A stretch of 13,699 bases of DNA, taken from assembly GCA_964549595.1 (NCBI GenBank), contig CAZJWK010000077.1, positions 1 through 13,699 of the forward strand. The letters are read 5' to 3'. Made by a program: the position numbers and the translations under genes. Below, in pieces: positions 7,648-13,699 of the stretch. Source of the stretch: CAZQQN01 sp964549595. Lineage in GTDB: Bacteria > Bacteroidota > Bacteroidia > CAILMK01 > CAYYUA01. Position 1 is the first letter of the stretch; every line of letters begins with the position of its first letter. Under the pieces are notes generated by a model. That model was not told where the DNA came from, made no database searches, and saw nothing but the letters and a program-made list of their open reading frames with translations.

Positions 7648-7655
7648 CAAAGTTA
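7648..7655 (-). promoter_or_regulatory. Probable -7 box of the Uma2-like gene
   Basis: On the minus strand this reads TAACTTTG, a full match to TAnnTTTG, 31 bases upstream of the ATG at 7616. No TTTG is found at 19-20 bases. Confidence 0.5.
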
Positions 7656-7698
7656 ATACTTTCTAATAGGTTAAGTAACCCCTTTTTTACAAAGAGTC

Positions 7699-7728
7699 AA
7701 AAAAAATGACCCAGATAATGGGTCATTT
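7699..7728 (-). terminator. Rho-independent terminator of the rpsF-rpsR-rplI operon
   Basis: A perfect nine-pair stem (AAATGACCC 7704-7712, GGGTCATTT 7720-7728) encloses a seven-base loop. Read on the minus strand it is followed by an eight-base U tract (plus-strand A run 7699-7706, overlapping the stem foot). It lies 50 bases after the rplI stop codon and in the correct orientation for that operon. Confidence 0.92.
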
Positions 7729-7777
7729 CGAACTAATTAAAGCATTAAGATGGGTTCTGAAAGAAGAATAAGGCAGA

Positions 7778-8230
7778 TTATTGCTCTTCTTTGGCCTCCA
7801 CTTCAATCTGTACCTCTCCTTTAACTTCCTTATGCAAGTCTACTTGGGCTTTGTAAGTACCCAGACTTTTGATGTTTTCCGGAATCGAGATCTTTTTGCG
7901 CTCAATATTGTAGCCTCTTTCTTTTAAGGCATCCGCAATATGCTTATTGGTTATTGAACCGAATATTTTACCGCTGGTACCGGTTTTGGCGGAAATGTGC
8001 AACGTAATGCTTTCCAGTTCGCGAGCTTGATTTTCAGCCTCAGCTCGGATTTTTTCAAGTTTATGGGATTGTTGCCTTATATTTTCCTGAAGCATTTTTT
8101 TATTTCCCGCTGTAGCCAGTTTAGCAAAACCTTTAGGGATCAAGTAATTCCTCGCATAACCGGGCTTTACATTAACAATGTCGTCCTTGTAGCCCAGCTT
8201 TTCCAGGTCTTGGTTAAGTATAACCTCCAT
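7778..8230 (-). CDS. rplI: 50S ribosomal protein L9
   Basis: This 150-residue protein begins MEVILNQDLEKLGYKDDIVNVKPGYARNYL, the classic L9 N-terminal domain. That domain binds 23S rRNA near the L1 stalk and carries the signature G-x-x-D-x-V-x-V-x-x-G-Y-x-R-N-(Y/F)-L. A long central helix (about 45-75) leads to the C-terminal domain with KIFGSITNKHIADALKERGYNIERKKI (88-114). The length is normal for the family. The extreme C-terminus is acidic (VEAKEEQ). It is the last gene of the operon, nine bases after rpsR, and is followed by a strong terminator. Confidence 0.98.
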   Translation of the reverse strand: MEVILNQDLEKLGYKDDIVNVKPGYARNYLIPKGFAKLATAGNKKMLQENIRQQSHKLEKIRAEAENQARELESITLHISAKTGTSGKIFGSITNKHIADALKERGYNIERKKISIPENIKSLGTYKAQVDLHKEVKGEVQIEVEAKEEQ

Positions 8231-8239
8231 AAGTGCTAA

Positions 8240-8515
8240 TTATTTTAAAGAGTCTGATTCAAAAGGAAGTAAGGCTAAATGCCTGGCACGCTTAATGGCC
8301 TTTGCCAATCTTCTCTGGTACTTAAGGGAAGTACCTGTGATACGCCGTGGCGTTATTTTCCCTTGTTCATTGACATATTTGAGGAGAAATTCCGGATCCT
8401 TATAATCAATGTATTTGATGTTATTTTTCTTAAACCAGCAGAATTTCCTCTTCTTAGGTCGTTCCTGCGGTGTGATGTTGATGAAAATGTTCTTTTTGAT
8501 ATTACCAACTGCCAT
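8240..8515 (-). CDS. rpsR: 30S ribosomal protein S18
   Basis: The 91-residue product carries the S18 core. KFCWFKKNNIKYIDYKDPEFL (24-44) is followed by GKITPRRITGTSLKYQRRLAKAIKRARHLALLPF (52-85). S18 sits on the 30S platform and forms a heterodimer with S6, whose gene is immediately upstream. The spacing to rpsF is 11 bases and to rplI nine bases, so the three are clearly cotranscribed. Unlike the enterobacterial operon there is no priB between rpsF and rpsR. The N-terminal extension MAVGNIKKNIFIN is slightly longer than in E. coli. Confidence 0.98.
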   Translation of the reverse strand: MAVGNIKKNIFINITPQERPKKRKFCWFKKNNIKYIDYKDPEFLLKYVNEQGKITPRRITGTSLKYQRRLAKAIKRARHLALLPFESDSLK

Positions 8516-8526
8516 GATTTAAGCTT

Positions 8527-8943
8527 TTAAGATTCTTGGGATTCAACAGTTCCTTCTTCTTGATTTCCTTCACTTGAGGGTTGTTTTCCTAATTTACCGA
8601 TTTCACCTTTTTTCCTTTTCTCATTGAATTCAACACCATATTTATCAAGATGAACCGTTAAGAAACGCATTATACGCTCGTCACGCTTAAATTCTGTCTC
8701 CCATTTTCTGATAAAATCCGGATCTGCTTCAAATTCAAACAATTGATAAAATCCGGTCGATTTTTTCTTAATAGGGTAGGCCAATTTTTTCAAACCCCAA
8801 TTTTCCTCATGGACTAGTTCCACTTTGTGCTTTTTCAGTAAATCCCTGAACTTATCCACTACCTCCTTCATTTGGTCGTCAGTAAGGAGCGGGGTAATAA
8901 TAAATACGGATTCATAATGCCTTGTATCCTTGGACTCAGCCAT
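8527..8943 (-). CDS. rpsF: 30S ribosomal protein S6
   Basis: With the start at ATG 8943 the protein has 138 residues and begins MAESKDTRHYESVFIITPLL. The S6 core includes HEENWGLKKLAYPIKKKSTGFYQLFEFEADP and DERIMRFLTVHLDKY. S6 binds S18 and 16S rRNA in the platform. An in-frame ATG at 8979 would add 12 residues but lies inside the promoter -7 box (8977-8984) and is not used by the family, so I rejected it. The C-terminus has an acidic, Gly/Ser/Glu-rich tail of about 20 residues (GKQPSSEGNQEEGTVESQES), in line with the variable tails seen on S6. It is the first gene of the rpsF-rpsR-rplI operon. Confidence 0.97.
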   Translation of the reverse strand: MAESKDTRHYESVFIITPLLTDDQMKEVVDKFRDLLKKHKVELVHEENWGLKKLAYPIKKKSTGFYQLFEFEADPDFIRKWETEFKRDERIMRFLTVHLDKYGVEFNEKRKKGEIGKLGKQPSSEGNQEEGTVESQES

Positions 8944-8976
8944 ATTTTTGTTTAAATATTTTGTTAAAATGATTTG

Positions 8977-9007
8977 CAAAGGTACTAACCTTTTGGTTTA
9001 TAGCAAA
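8977..9007 (-). promoter_or_regulatory. Promoter of the rpsF-rpsR-rplI operon
   Basis: On the minus strand this reads TTTG (9007-9004), a 19-base spacer, then TACCTTTG (8984-8977). That is a full match to the Bacteroidota -33/-7 consensus with ideal spacing. Transcription should start near 8970, giving a leader of about 27 bases before the ATG at 8943. No S6:S18-binding leader structure was recognised in so short a leader. Confidence 0.88.
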
Positions 9008-9330
9008 CCCTTCTGGCAATTTTCTATAATTGTGGGCAAGCATCCATGAGCCTTTTTGACATGCTTAGAGCAGAAAAACACTAATCTTATGGACTTTCCA
9101 AGTTCCAAGGGGGTAAAGCATTAGTCTTTACAATGCTGGTTTATTCTTTAAAATCTTTCCGGTAAAGTAATGGCTCAGCTAATTTCACCAACCGGCGAGG
9201 GTATTGGAATCACTTTATTGAATATTAGAGGGTAGCTCGGAACCCATACCTGACTGACCATGCTTGGCTAAGCCATTTCCGGTTTTAATGATTAAATGGG
9301 CACTTTTTCGGGTTTTAAAAATTCAAAAAT
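9008..9330. other. Divergent intergenic region between rpsF and dnaX
   Basis: No gene is supported here. One structural feature is visible at 9113-9137: two overlapping inverted repeats, GTAAAG/CTTTAC (9113-9118 with 9126-9131) and AGCATT/AATGCT (9117-9122 with 9132-9137). They cannot form together. A short palindrome TGGCTAAGCCA lies at about 9264-9274. Confidence 0.5.
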
Positions 9331-9338
9331 TACCTTTG
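9331..9338 (+). promoter_or_regulatory. -7 box of dnaX
   Basis: TACCTTTG matches TAnnTTTG exactly and is identical to the rpsF -7 box. It lies 45 bases before the dnaX ATG, predicting a leader of about 40 bases. The -33 position has only TCGG in a T-rich stretch. Confidence 0.65.
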
Positions 9339-9383
9339 TATTTGACCGGTAAAAAATACCATATCAAGGTAAAGGTTTGCTAA

Positions 9384-11141
9384 ATGGCAGGATACAAAGT
9401 TTCAGCGAGAAAATATCGTCCGGATACTTTCAAGTCAGTGATTGGGCAGGAACATATTACCAATACATTGAAAAATGCCATTGTTAATGACCATTTAGCC
9501 CATTCATTTTTGTTTACCGGACCCCGGGGTATCGGAAAAACAACCTGTGCCCGAATTCTTGCTAAAACCATTAATTGCCAAAATATAACTTCGGAAGGCG
9601 AAGCTTGTAATGAATGTGAATCCTGTCAGGTTTTTAATGAACAGAAATCCCTCAATATTTATGAATTGGATGCGGCTTCCAATAACACCGTAGAGGATAT
9701 TCGTAACCTGGTAGATCAGGTCCGTTTCGGTCCCCAGGGAGGAAAGTATAAAGTCTACATTATTGATGAAGTGCACATGCTTTCCCAAAGTGCTTTTAAT
9801 GCTTTCCTCAAAACCCTGGAAGAACCACCGCCTTACGCCATTTTCATTTTGGCTACCACGGAAAAACAAAAGATTTTACCCACTATTTTATCCCGGTGCC
9901 AAATTTTTGACTTTAACCGGATACAGGTTAAAGATATTTTTGAAAGCCTTTCCGGGATTGCCCATAATGAGGGTGTTGAGGCAGAAGATGAAGCCTTGCA
10001 TATTATCGCTCAAAAGGCAGATGGTGCTTTGAGGGATGCATTATCTCTTTATGACCGTTTAGTCAGTTTTTCAGGGGATAAAATAACCTATCAGAATGTC
10101 ATCGAAAACCTGAATATACTGGACTATGATTATTACTTTAAAGTCACTGACCATTTGATTAACCAGGATATCCCTAACGCTTTACTGATATTTAATGAAA
10201 TTCTGAATAATGGATTTGATGGCCATGATTTTTTGGTGGGACTGAGTGAGCATTTAAGAAATTTGCTGGTTTGTAAAGACCCCAAGACCATTCCCCTGTT
10301 GGAATTGACTGAAAATACCCAACAGCGCTACCAGGAACAGTCGGCTAAAGTCTCTAATGCTTTCCTCCTTTCAGGCTTGAATATTCTCAATCACTTTGAT
10401 GTGAATTATAAAGCCAGTAAAAACCAAAGGCTGCATACTGAATTGGCCCTTATGAAGCTTGCTCATATCAATGATGCGTTTAACCTTGCTGATTATGATG
10501 AGCAGGAGAACGGTAGTAAAAAAAAAGTGAATTCTGATAAAACCTCTGACCAAACCACCAATAAAGGAAAAGAAGAAACTCCCGTTAAACAGGAATCTGA
10601 ATTTAACAAGGCCCCAAATTCTGAAGATAAGGGAAAGAACGGTAAGCCCAAAATTAGGAATTTGGATAACATCAAAGGAAAAGTAAAGGAAGAAGCGAAT
10701 GAACCAAAAGAAACTTCTCTAAGGGAGACACAAACCGCTCAAGCAGAATCAATTGAGGAATCAAAGGAAAAGGTTAATCAGGAAGATTTTTTTCGGATTT
10801 GGCAAGAATTTCTGGAAAGCCGGCTTAAAGACAAACAATTCTTGTACAATACCCTGATAAATAAGGAGCCTCAATTTATTGATGATGTAACGGTTGAAAT
10901 TGTTTTTGAAAACAAAGCCGCGGAACACGCTTTCCAAAATGAAAAAATAAACCTGAATCAATTTCTTGAAGAAAAATTCAATAACCCTGCTATAAAATTT
11001 CAATGCCGTGTCCAACCTGCTTCAAAAGATGAGAAGAAAAGTTATTTGGTTAATCCCAAAGAAAAATTTCAGGTAATGAATGAAAGAAACCCTAACTTGA
11101 AAGAGCTCCAGGAAAGGTTAGGGCTTAGGATTTCGGATTAG
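9384..11141 (+). CDS. dnaX: DNA polymerase III subunits tau/gamma
   Basis: DnaX is the motor ATPase of the clamp-loader complex that loads the beta clamp at replication forks. The 585-residue tau form has an AAA+ domain with Walker A GPRGIGKT (46-53), four zinc-ligand cysteines (C65, C75, C78, C81), Walker B YIIDEVHML (125-133) and the arginine-finger SRC motif (170-172). Lid and oligomerisation domains run to about 370. A hydrophilic, charged, low-complexity linker (about 373-475) follows, then a C-terminal domain (about 477-585, starting QEDFFRIWQEFLESR) that in tau proteins contacts the polymerase and helicase. The start MAGYKVSARKYRPDTF is the standard family N-terminus. A nine-A run at codons 379-381, exactly at the junction of core and linker, probably lets the same gene yield a short gamma form (see separate entry). 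The gene is monocistronic, divergent from rpsF and convergent with ggt. Confidence 0.97.
   Translation: MAGYKVSARKYRPDTFKSVIGQEHITNTLKNAIVNDHLAHSFLFTGPRGIGKTTCARILAKTINCQNITSEGEACNECESCQVFNEQKSLNIYELDAASNNTVEDIRNLVDQVRFGPQGGKYKVYIIDEVHMLSQSAFNAFLKTLEEPPPYAIFILATTEKQKILPTILSRCQIFDFNRIQVKDIFESLSGIAHNEGVEAEDEALHIIAQKADGALRDALSLYDRLVSFSGDKITYQNVIENLNILDYDYYFKVTDHLINQDIPNALLIFNEILNNGFDGHDFLVGLSEHLRNLLVCKDPKTIPLLELTENTQQRYQEQSAKVSNAFLLSGLNILNHFDVNYKASKNQRLHTELALMKLAHINDAFNLADYDEQENGSKKKVNSDKTSDQTTNKGKEETPVKQESEFNKAPNSEDKGKNGKPKIRNLDNIKGKVKEEANEPKETSLRETQTAQAESIEESKEKVNQEDFFRIWQEFLESRLKDKQFLYNTLINKEPQFIDDVTVEIVFENKAAEHAFQNEKINLNQFLEEKFNNPAIKFQCRVQPASKDEKKSYLVNPKEKFQVMNERNPNLKELQERLGLRISD
10504..10537 (+). 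promoter_or_regulatory. Probable programmed frameshift/slippage site in dnaX
   Basis: Nine consecutive A residues (10518-10526) followed by G encode Lys379-Lys381. An AGGAG element (10504-10508) sits nine bases upstream, the arrangement that stimulates -1 shifting in E. coli dnaX. A -1 shift reads AGT GAA TTC TGA and stops at 10535-10537, giving about 384 residues. A +1 shift (or loss of one A in the mRNA) reads AAG TGA and stops at 10528-10530, giving 381 residues. Both products end right after the clamp-loader core. No strong downstream hairpin was seen. E. coli uses ribosomal shifting and Thermus uses transcriptional slippage on nine A; which applies here is unknown. Confidence 0.75.
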
Positions 11142-11241
11142 GGTTAAGGATTTACCCCAAAAATACCCCAATTTCTCAAATTCAATTGCCTCTAAAACAG
11201 GTTTTTTAGGCAACCGTTGCTTCAAGGCTTTATTAGCATTC
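11142..11241. other. Convergent gap between dnaX and ggt with a weak hairpin
   Basis: A hairpin with TTGCCT (11186-11191) pairing to AGGCAA (11208-11213) has further A-T pairs inside but no T run after it. It could be a weak bidirectional terminator for dnaX and ggt. Nothing else is visible. Confidence 0.35.
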
Positions 11242-12936
11242 TCAAAAACCTTTTACTTGGTTATTTCCCCTGGGATCAGCTCCCCCTTCTAATTTGCCGG
11301 TTGATGTAACTTTGATGGCATTAACATTCCCAATATACGGAATAGGTAATAGGATATGGCCTTTCCCGAAAAGATTGATCATTGTGGAAATGGATAAAGG
11401 CCTATTAAATTCTGTAAAAATGTAATCGGGTTTCCATTGATGATGGAAACGACCCTTATTTACCGCTTCCTGCATATTCATCCCGTAAACCGTGGTATTT
11501 AAAACTGTCTGGAATACTGATGAAATAATGGTTGACCCGCCCGGACTACCAAGTACCATTTTTAAGTCACCTTCCTTACTAATTATGGTAGGCGTCATTG
11601 AGCTTAACATTCTTTTGCCGGGTTTTATGGCATTGGCTTTTCCTCCGGTTAAACCGTAAACATTGGGATAGCCCGGTTTTAAACTAAAATCGTTCATTTC
11701 ACTGTTGAGGAAAAATCCGGCTTGCCCAACCCAGACTTTGGAACCATATTGGGTGTTTAGCGTGGTAGTGATAGAAACAGCGTTCCTTTTACTATCTACA
11801 ATAGAAAAATGAGTCGTTTGCTGACCCGTTTTGCGAGGTTCCCCTGGATGAATATTTGATGAACTTGTGGCGTTATCCATAGAGAAATTTTTCATGCGCT
11901 TTTTCAAGTAATGATTAGCCATTAATTGTTTGATAGGCACCTGATAAAAATCCGGGTCACCCAAATGTTTAGATCGATCCGCATAAATCCTTTTCTCTGC
12001 TTCCGCCATTAAATGCACCGTTTTGGTACTATGGAAACCCCATTGTGCCAGGGGATAATTTTCTACTATCTTTAGTAATTGAACCAAACAAACGCCACCA
12101 CTTGACGGAGGCCCCGCTGAAATAATTTCAAAATTTCTGAATTCACCCTTTACAGGTGCTCTGAATTTCGCTTCATACCTTTTAAGATCTTTTTTAGTAA
12201 TTAAACCGTTACAACGCTTCATTTCCTGTACCATTAATTCGGCTGTTTTTCCGGAATAAAAACCGGAGGACCCATTTTCTCGAATCCTTTTCAGGGTCTT
12301 GGCTAAAGCTTTCTGGCGAAGAATATCCCCTTTTCGCCAGGGATATTCCCTTGTAAAGGGTTTGGGCTTGAAAGTACTGTATTTTTTAAATGAGCGCAGG
12401 AATTTATTGAATCTCTCCGCCTGCGCCTTCGTAACGGGAAATCCTTTTTTGGCAAGCTTTATGGCCGGAGTTAATAATTGAGTGAAGGGTAATGAACCCC
12501 ACTTTTCGTGGGCTTTTGTCATCCCTTTTACTGTACCAGGTACTCCGCTTGCCAAATGACCTTTTAAGCTTAGATGGGCCAATGGTTTTCCGTTTGAATC
12601 CTGATAGGTGGAAGGCTTGGCTTTTAATGGGGCTTTTTCTCTGAAATCTAAAGAGTAATAAGAAGAATCAAATTTGGTTACCATAAAACCACCTCCCCCT
12701 ATGTTTCCAGCAGTCGGATAAACAACCGCTAAAGCAAATTGAACTGCAATAGCAGCATCAACGGCGTTGCCTCCTTGTTTTAAAATTTCTTTACCCACCT
12801 CAGATGCTTTCGGATTAGCCGTTACCACCATGGCATCTTCTTTGGAAACAGGATTACTATTTGGGCTTTGACATTTCTCTAAGAAGAATAAAAAGAAAAC
12901 GGATAAAACAAGATAACCCCTTGGAATGGCGATCAT
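11242..12936 (-). CDS. ggt: Gamma-glutamyltransferase (glutathione hydrolase) proenzyme
   Basis: Ggt cleaves the gamma-glutamyl bond of glutathione and related compounds, usually outside the cytoplasm. The 564-residue precursor should self-cleave before Thr374 (GQQ|TTHFSIVD), giving subunits of about 373 and 191 residues. Conserved substrate residues are present: R99 in DFREKAP, N394 in TTLNTQYG, D416 in EMNDFS, S445-S446 in MLSSMTPT, and the oxyanion glycines in GSPGG (463-467). PNVYGLTGG (424-432) shows that the lid loop is present, as in E. coli. The N-terminus is a hydrophobic export signal (about 7-19) followed by C22. The sequence LEKC is a poor lipobox because of Lys at -1, so lipoprotein anchoring is possible but unsure. 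Many serine and glycine motifs such as GNIGGGGFM (78-86) match the family. A TATTTTTG box (minus strand, 13019-13012) is a weak promoter candidate. Confidence 0.95.
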   Translation of the reverse strand: MIAIPRGYLVLSVFFLFFLEKCQSPNSNPVSKEDAMVVTANPKASEVGKEILKQGGNAVDAAIAVQFALAVVYPTAGNIGGGGFMVTKFDSSYYSLDFREKAPLKAKPSTYQDSNGKPLAHLSLKGHLASGVPGTVKGMTKAHEKWGSLPFTQLLTPAIKLAKKGFPVTKAQAERFNKFLRSFKKYSTFKPKPFTREYPWRKGDILRQKALAKTLKRIRENGSSGFYSGKTAELMVQEMKRCNGLITKKDLKRYEAKFRAPVKGEFRNFEIISAGPPSSGGVCLVQLLKIVENYPLAQWGFHSTKTVHLMAEAEKRIYADRSKHLGDPDFYQVPIKQLMANHYLKKRMKNFSMDNATSSSNIHPGEPRKTGQQTTHFSIVDSKRNAVSITTTLNTQYGSKVWVGQAGFFLNSEMNDFSLKPGYPNVYGLTGGKANAIKPGKRMLSSMTPTIISKEGDLKMVLGSPGGSTIISSVFQTVLNTTVYGMNMQEAVNKGRFHHQWKPDYIFTEFNRPLSISTMINLFGKGHILLPIPYIGNVNAIKVTSTGKLEGGADPRGNNQVKGF

Positions 12937-13122
12937 AAAAAAAACTTTTGTTCAGCAATTTAAACCAAATAATGAATCCTTTCAAAAAGGAAGGGTTCTA
13001 TCTATGACAATCAAAAATAATAGAGATTGGGAGTTAGTGGGAAGTTGATTATTAGGGGGATGGAATGAAAGGCAGTCTGAAAAAGAAGTTATTAGAAAGG
13101 GTAAAAAAAATTGAAGGCTTCT
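12937..13122. other. Spacer between ggt and the rRNA promoter cluster
   Basis: No gene is visible. The only signal is CAAAAATA (13012-13019), which on the minus strand reads TATTTTTG and could be a -7 box for ggt with a leader of about 70 bases. It lacks a matching -33 element. Confidence 0.4.
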
Positions 13123-13153
13123 TTTGCTTAATTATGGAATCGATTTACCTTTG
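13123..13153 (+). promoter_or_regulatory. rRNA operon promoter P1
   Basis: TTTG (13123-13126), a 19-base spacer, then TACCTTTG (13146-13153): a full consensus match. It lies about 500 bases upstream of 16S with no open reading frame between, so rRNA is the only evident target. Confidence 0.75.
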
Positions 13154-13265
13154 CAGTTCGATTAAAGAAAAGTTTAAAAGAAACTTTTTGTGTCCATTGT
13201 TCTTATGAATTTTTTCCTCAGACCAAATAATTCTGGTAAAAGCCAAGACCAGCATTTATAATGGG

Positions 13266-13301
13266 TTTTGCTTATTTGGGCGAAAAAGTTTTGCTTATTT
13301 G
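13266..13301 (+). repeat. Direct repeat TTTTGCTTATTTG around rRNA promoter P2
   Basis: Two identical 13-base copies start at 13266 and 13289, 23 bases apart. The second supplies the P2 -33 TTTG. A related TTTTGCTTA at 13122-13130 supplies the P1 -33. The upstream copy has no matching -7 box. It could be a leftover of promoter duplication or a regulator site. Confidence 0.6.
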
Positions 13302-13320
13302 AAAAAGAAAACTACATTTG
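13290..13320 (+). promoter_or_regulatory. rRNA operon promoter P2
   Basis: TTTG (13290-13293), a 19-base spacer, then TACATTTG (13313-13320). The two elements and the spacing fit the Bacteroidota consensus completely. The -7 box is the same 8-mer as that of tRNA-Ser. Confidence 0.78.
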
Positions 13321-13390
13321 CACCCGCTTTTTTGATGAGCATCTTTCAAAAAAGCCGGATAAGAAAAAGTTAAAGTTTATTTAAGTTTTT

Positions 13391-13422
13391 TTTGAATTGT
13401 TCTTGAATAAATTTTAACTTTG
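13391..13422 (+). promoter_or_regulatory. rRNA operon promoter P3
   Basis: TTTG (13391-13394), a 20-base spacer, then TAACTTTG (13415-13422). The region upstream is rich in A and T runs, which could act like an UP element. Confidence 0.82.
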
Positions 13423-13448
13423 TACTCCCTTTTGGGAAGGGGAAAAAT

Positions 13449-13469
13449 AAATTAACTTTTTGTTAATTT
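13449..13469. repeat. Perfect inverted repeat over the -33 element of P4
   Basis: AAATTAAC (13449-13456) and GTTAATTT (13462-13469) are exact inverted copies around TTTTT. The right arm's first G is the last base of the P4 -33 TTTG (13459-13462). In DNA it could be a dimeric regulator's operator. In RNA started at P3 it could form a weak AU hairpin. Confidence 0.55.
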
Positions 13470-13490
13470 CCGCAGTTTAAATTAATTTTG
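13459..13490 (+). promoter_or_regulatory. rRNA operon promoter P4 (closest to 16S)
   Basis: TTTG (13459-13462), a 20-base spacer, then TAATTTTG (13483-13490). Its -7 box lies 68 bases downstream of that of P3 with the same spacer length. Transcripts should begin near 13497, leaving a leader of about 155 bases before mature 16S. Confidence 0.85.
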
Positions 13491-13523
13491 CAGTTCCTTT
13501 TTAAGAAAAGGTAAATAGTTCTT

Positions 13524-13635
13524 ACAGGATTGTTAGTTCCTGTGCAGAGAATGACTGAGTGAGGTCATTATAGTTCTTTAAGGTATTGAAGGTAAGGAAG
13601 TTCCTTTGAGTGCGAGGTTACAAGCTCTCTCAAAG
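13524..13635 (+). promoter_or_regulatory. rRNA leader: boxB-like hairpins and boxA-like sequence
   Basis: Three perfect hairpins lie in order: ACAGGA/TCCTGT (13524-13543), AATGAC/GTCATT (13550-13569) and CTTTGAG/CTCAAAG (13604-13635). Between the second and third is GTTCTTTAAGGTATTG (13573-13588). It resembles the boxA antitermination sequence of rRNA leaders, which binds NusB/S10 in E. coli and whose core is CTCTTTAA. A hairpin followed by boxA is the usual boxB-boxA order. The third hairpin may take part in pre-16S processing. Confidence 0.65.
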
Positions 13636-13652
13636 TATTTAAAGTCTTAAGT

Positions 13653-13699
<47 letters not shown>

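Noticed and set aside
9170..9235. A 21-codon frame (ATG 9170, stop TAG 9233) containing ISPTGEGIGI, faintly like the N-terminus of the tRNA-modification GTPase MnmE
   Set aside because: The match is only about ten residues, has a gap against the MnmE pattern, and no further MnmE-like sequence follows in any frame. Chance is the simpler explanation.
9504..9869. A 121-codon minus-strand frame inside dnaX
   Set aside because: It lies fully within the conserved ATPase domain of dnaX on the other strand and has no start signals or motifs of its own.

Overview
The window looks like a chromosomal segment from a member of the Bacteroidota, probably a Cytophagales-type aerobe. The best evidence is the promoter grammar. 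At least six sites match the Bacteroidota primary-sigma -7 box TAnnTTTG, and five of them also carry TTTG 19-20 bases upstream. Shine-Dalgarno sequences are weak or absent before most genes. An rpsF-rpsR-rplI operon without priB or ssb, a COX15-type heme A synthase and the 16S 5' sequence fit the same group. Genus cannot be set from this sequence alone.

Layout: a possible signal-peptide N-terminus runs off the left edge on the minus strand (1-67). Next come tRNA-Ser(GCT), a decayed four-helix-bundle (23S intervening-sequence type) gene, and tRNA-Pro(TGG) with a terminator. They are followed by an AT-rich gene for a membrane-anchored protein with internal repeats (1163-2392). On the minus strand lie an ABC-F ATPase gene and ctaA/COX15. 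A YheT-like alpha/beta hydrolase gene on the plus strand diverges from ctaA and converges on a small Uma2-like gene. A strong terminator then closes the minus-strand ribosomal protein operon rpsF-rpsR-rplI. dnaX (plus) diverges from that operon, and a gamma-glutamyltransferase gene (minus) converges on dnaX. The last 700 bases are a long rRNA leader with four tandem promoters, ending in the first 47 bases of a 16S rRNA gene.

Most of the window is housekeeping. Translation and replication functions (tRNAs, S6/S18/L9, ABC-F, DnaX, 16S) are interspersed with respiration (CtaA) and glutathione/gamma-glutamyl metabolism (Ggt). No CRISPR array, prophage, insertion sequence or defence island was seen.

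The most notable features are four. (1) dnaX carries a nine-A slip site with an AGGAG element nine bases upstream and stop codons in both shifted frames, so it very likely makes a short gamma subunit as well as tau. (2) Four near-consensus promoters are stacked upstream of the rRNA operon, one of them overlapped by a perfect inverted repeat. (3) The four-helix-bundle gene between the two tRNAs is broken by a lost start codon and one amber stop. (4) The Uma2-like protein has lysine where the family normally has the catalytic acidic residue.
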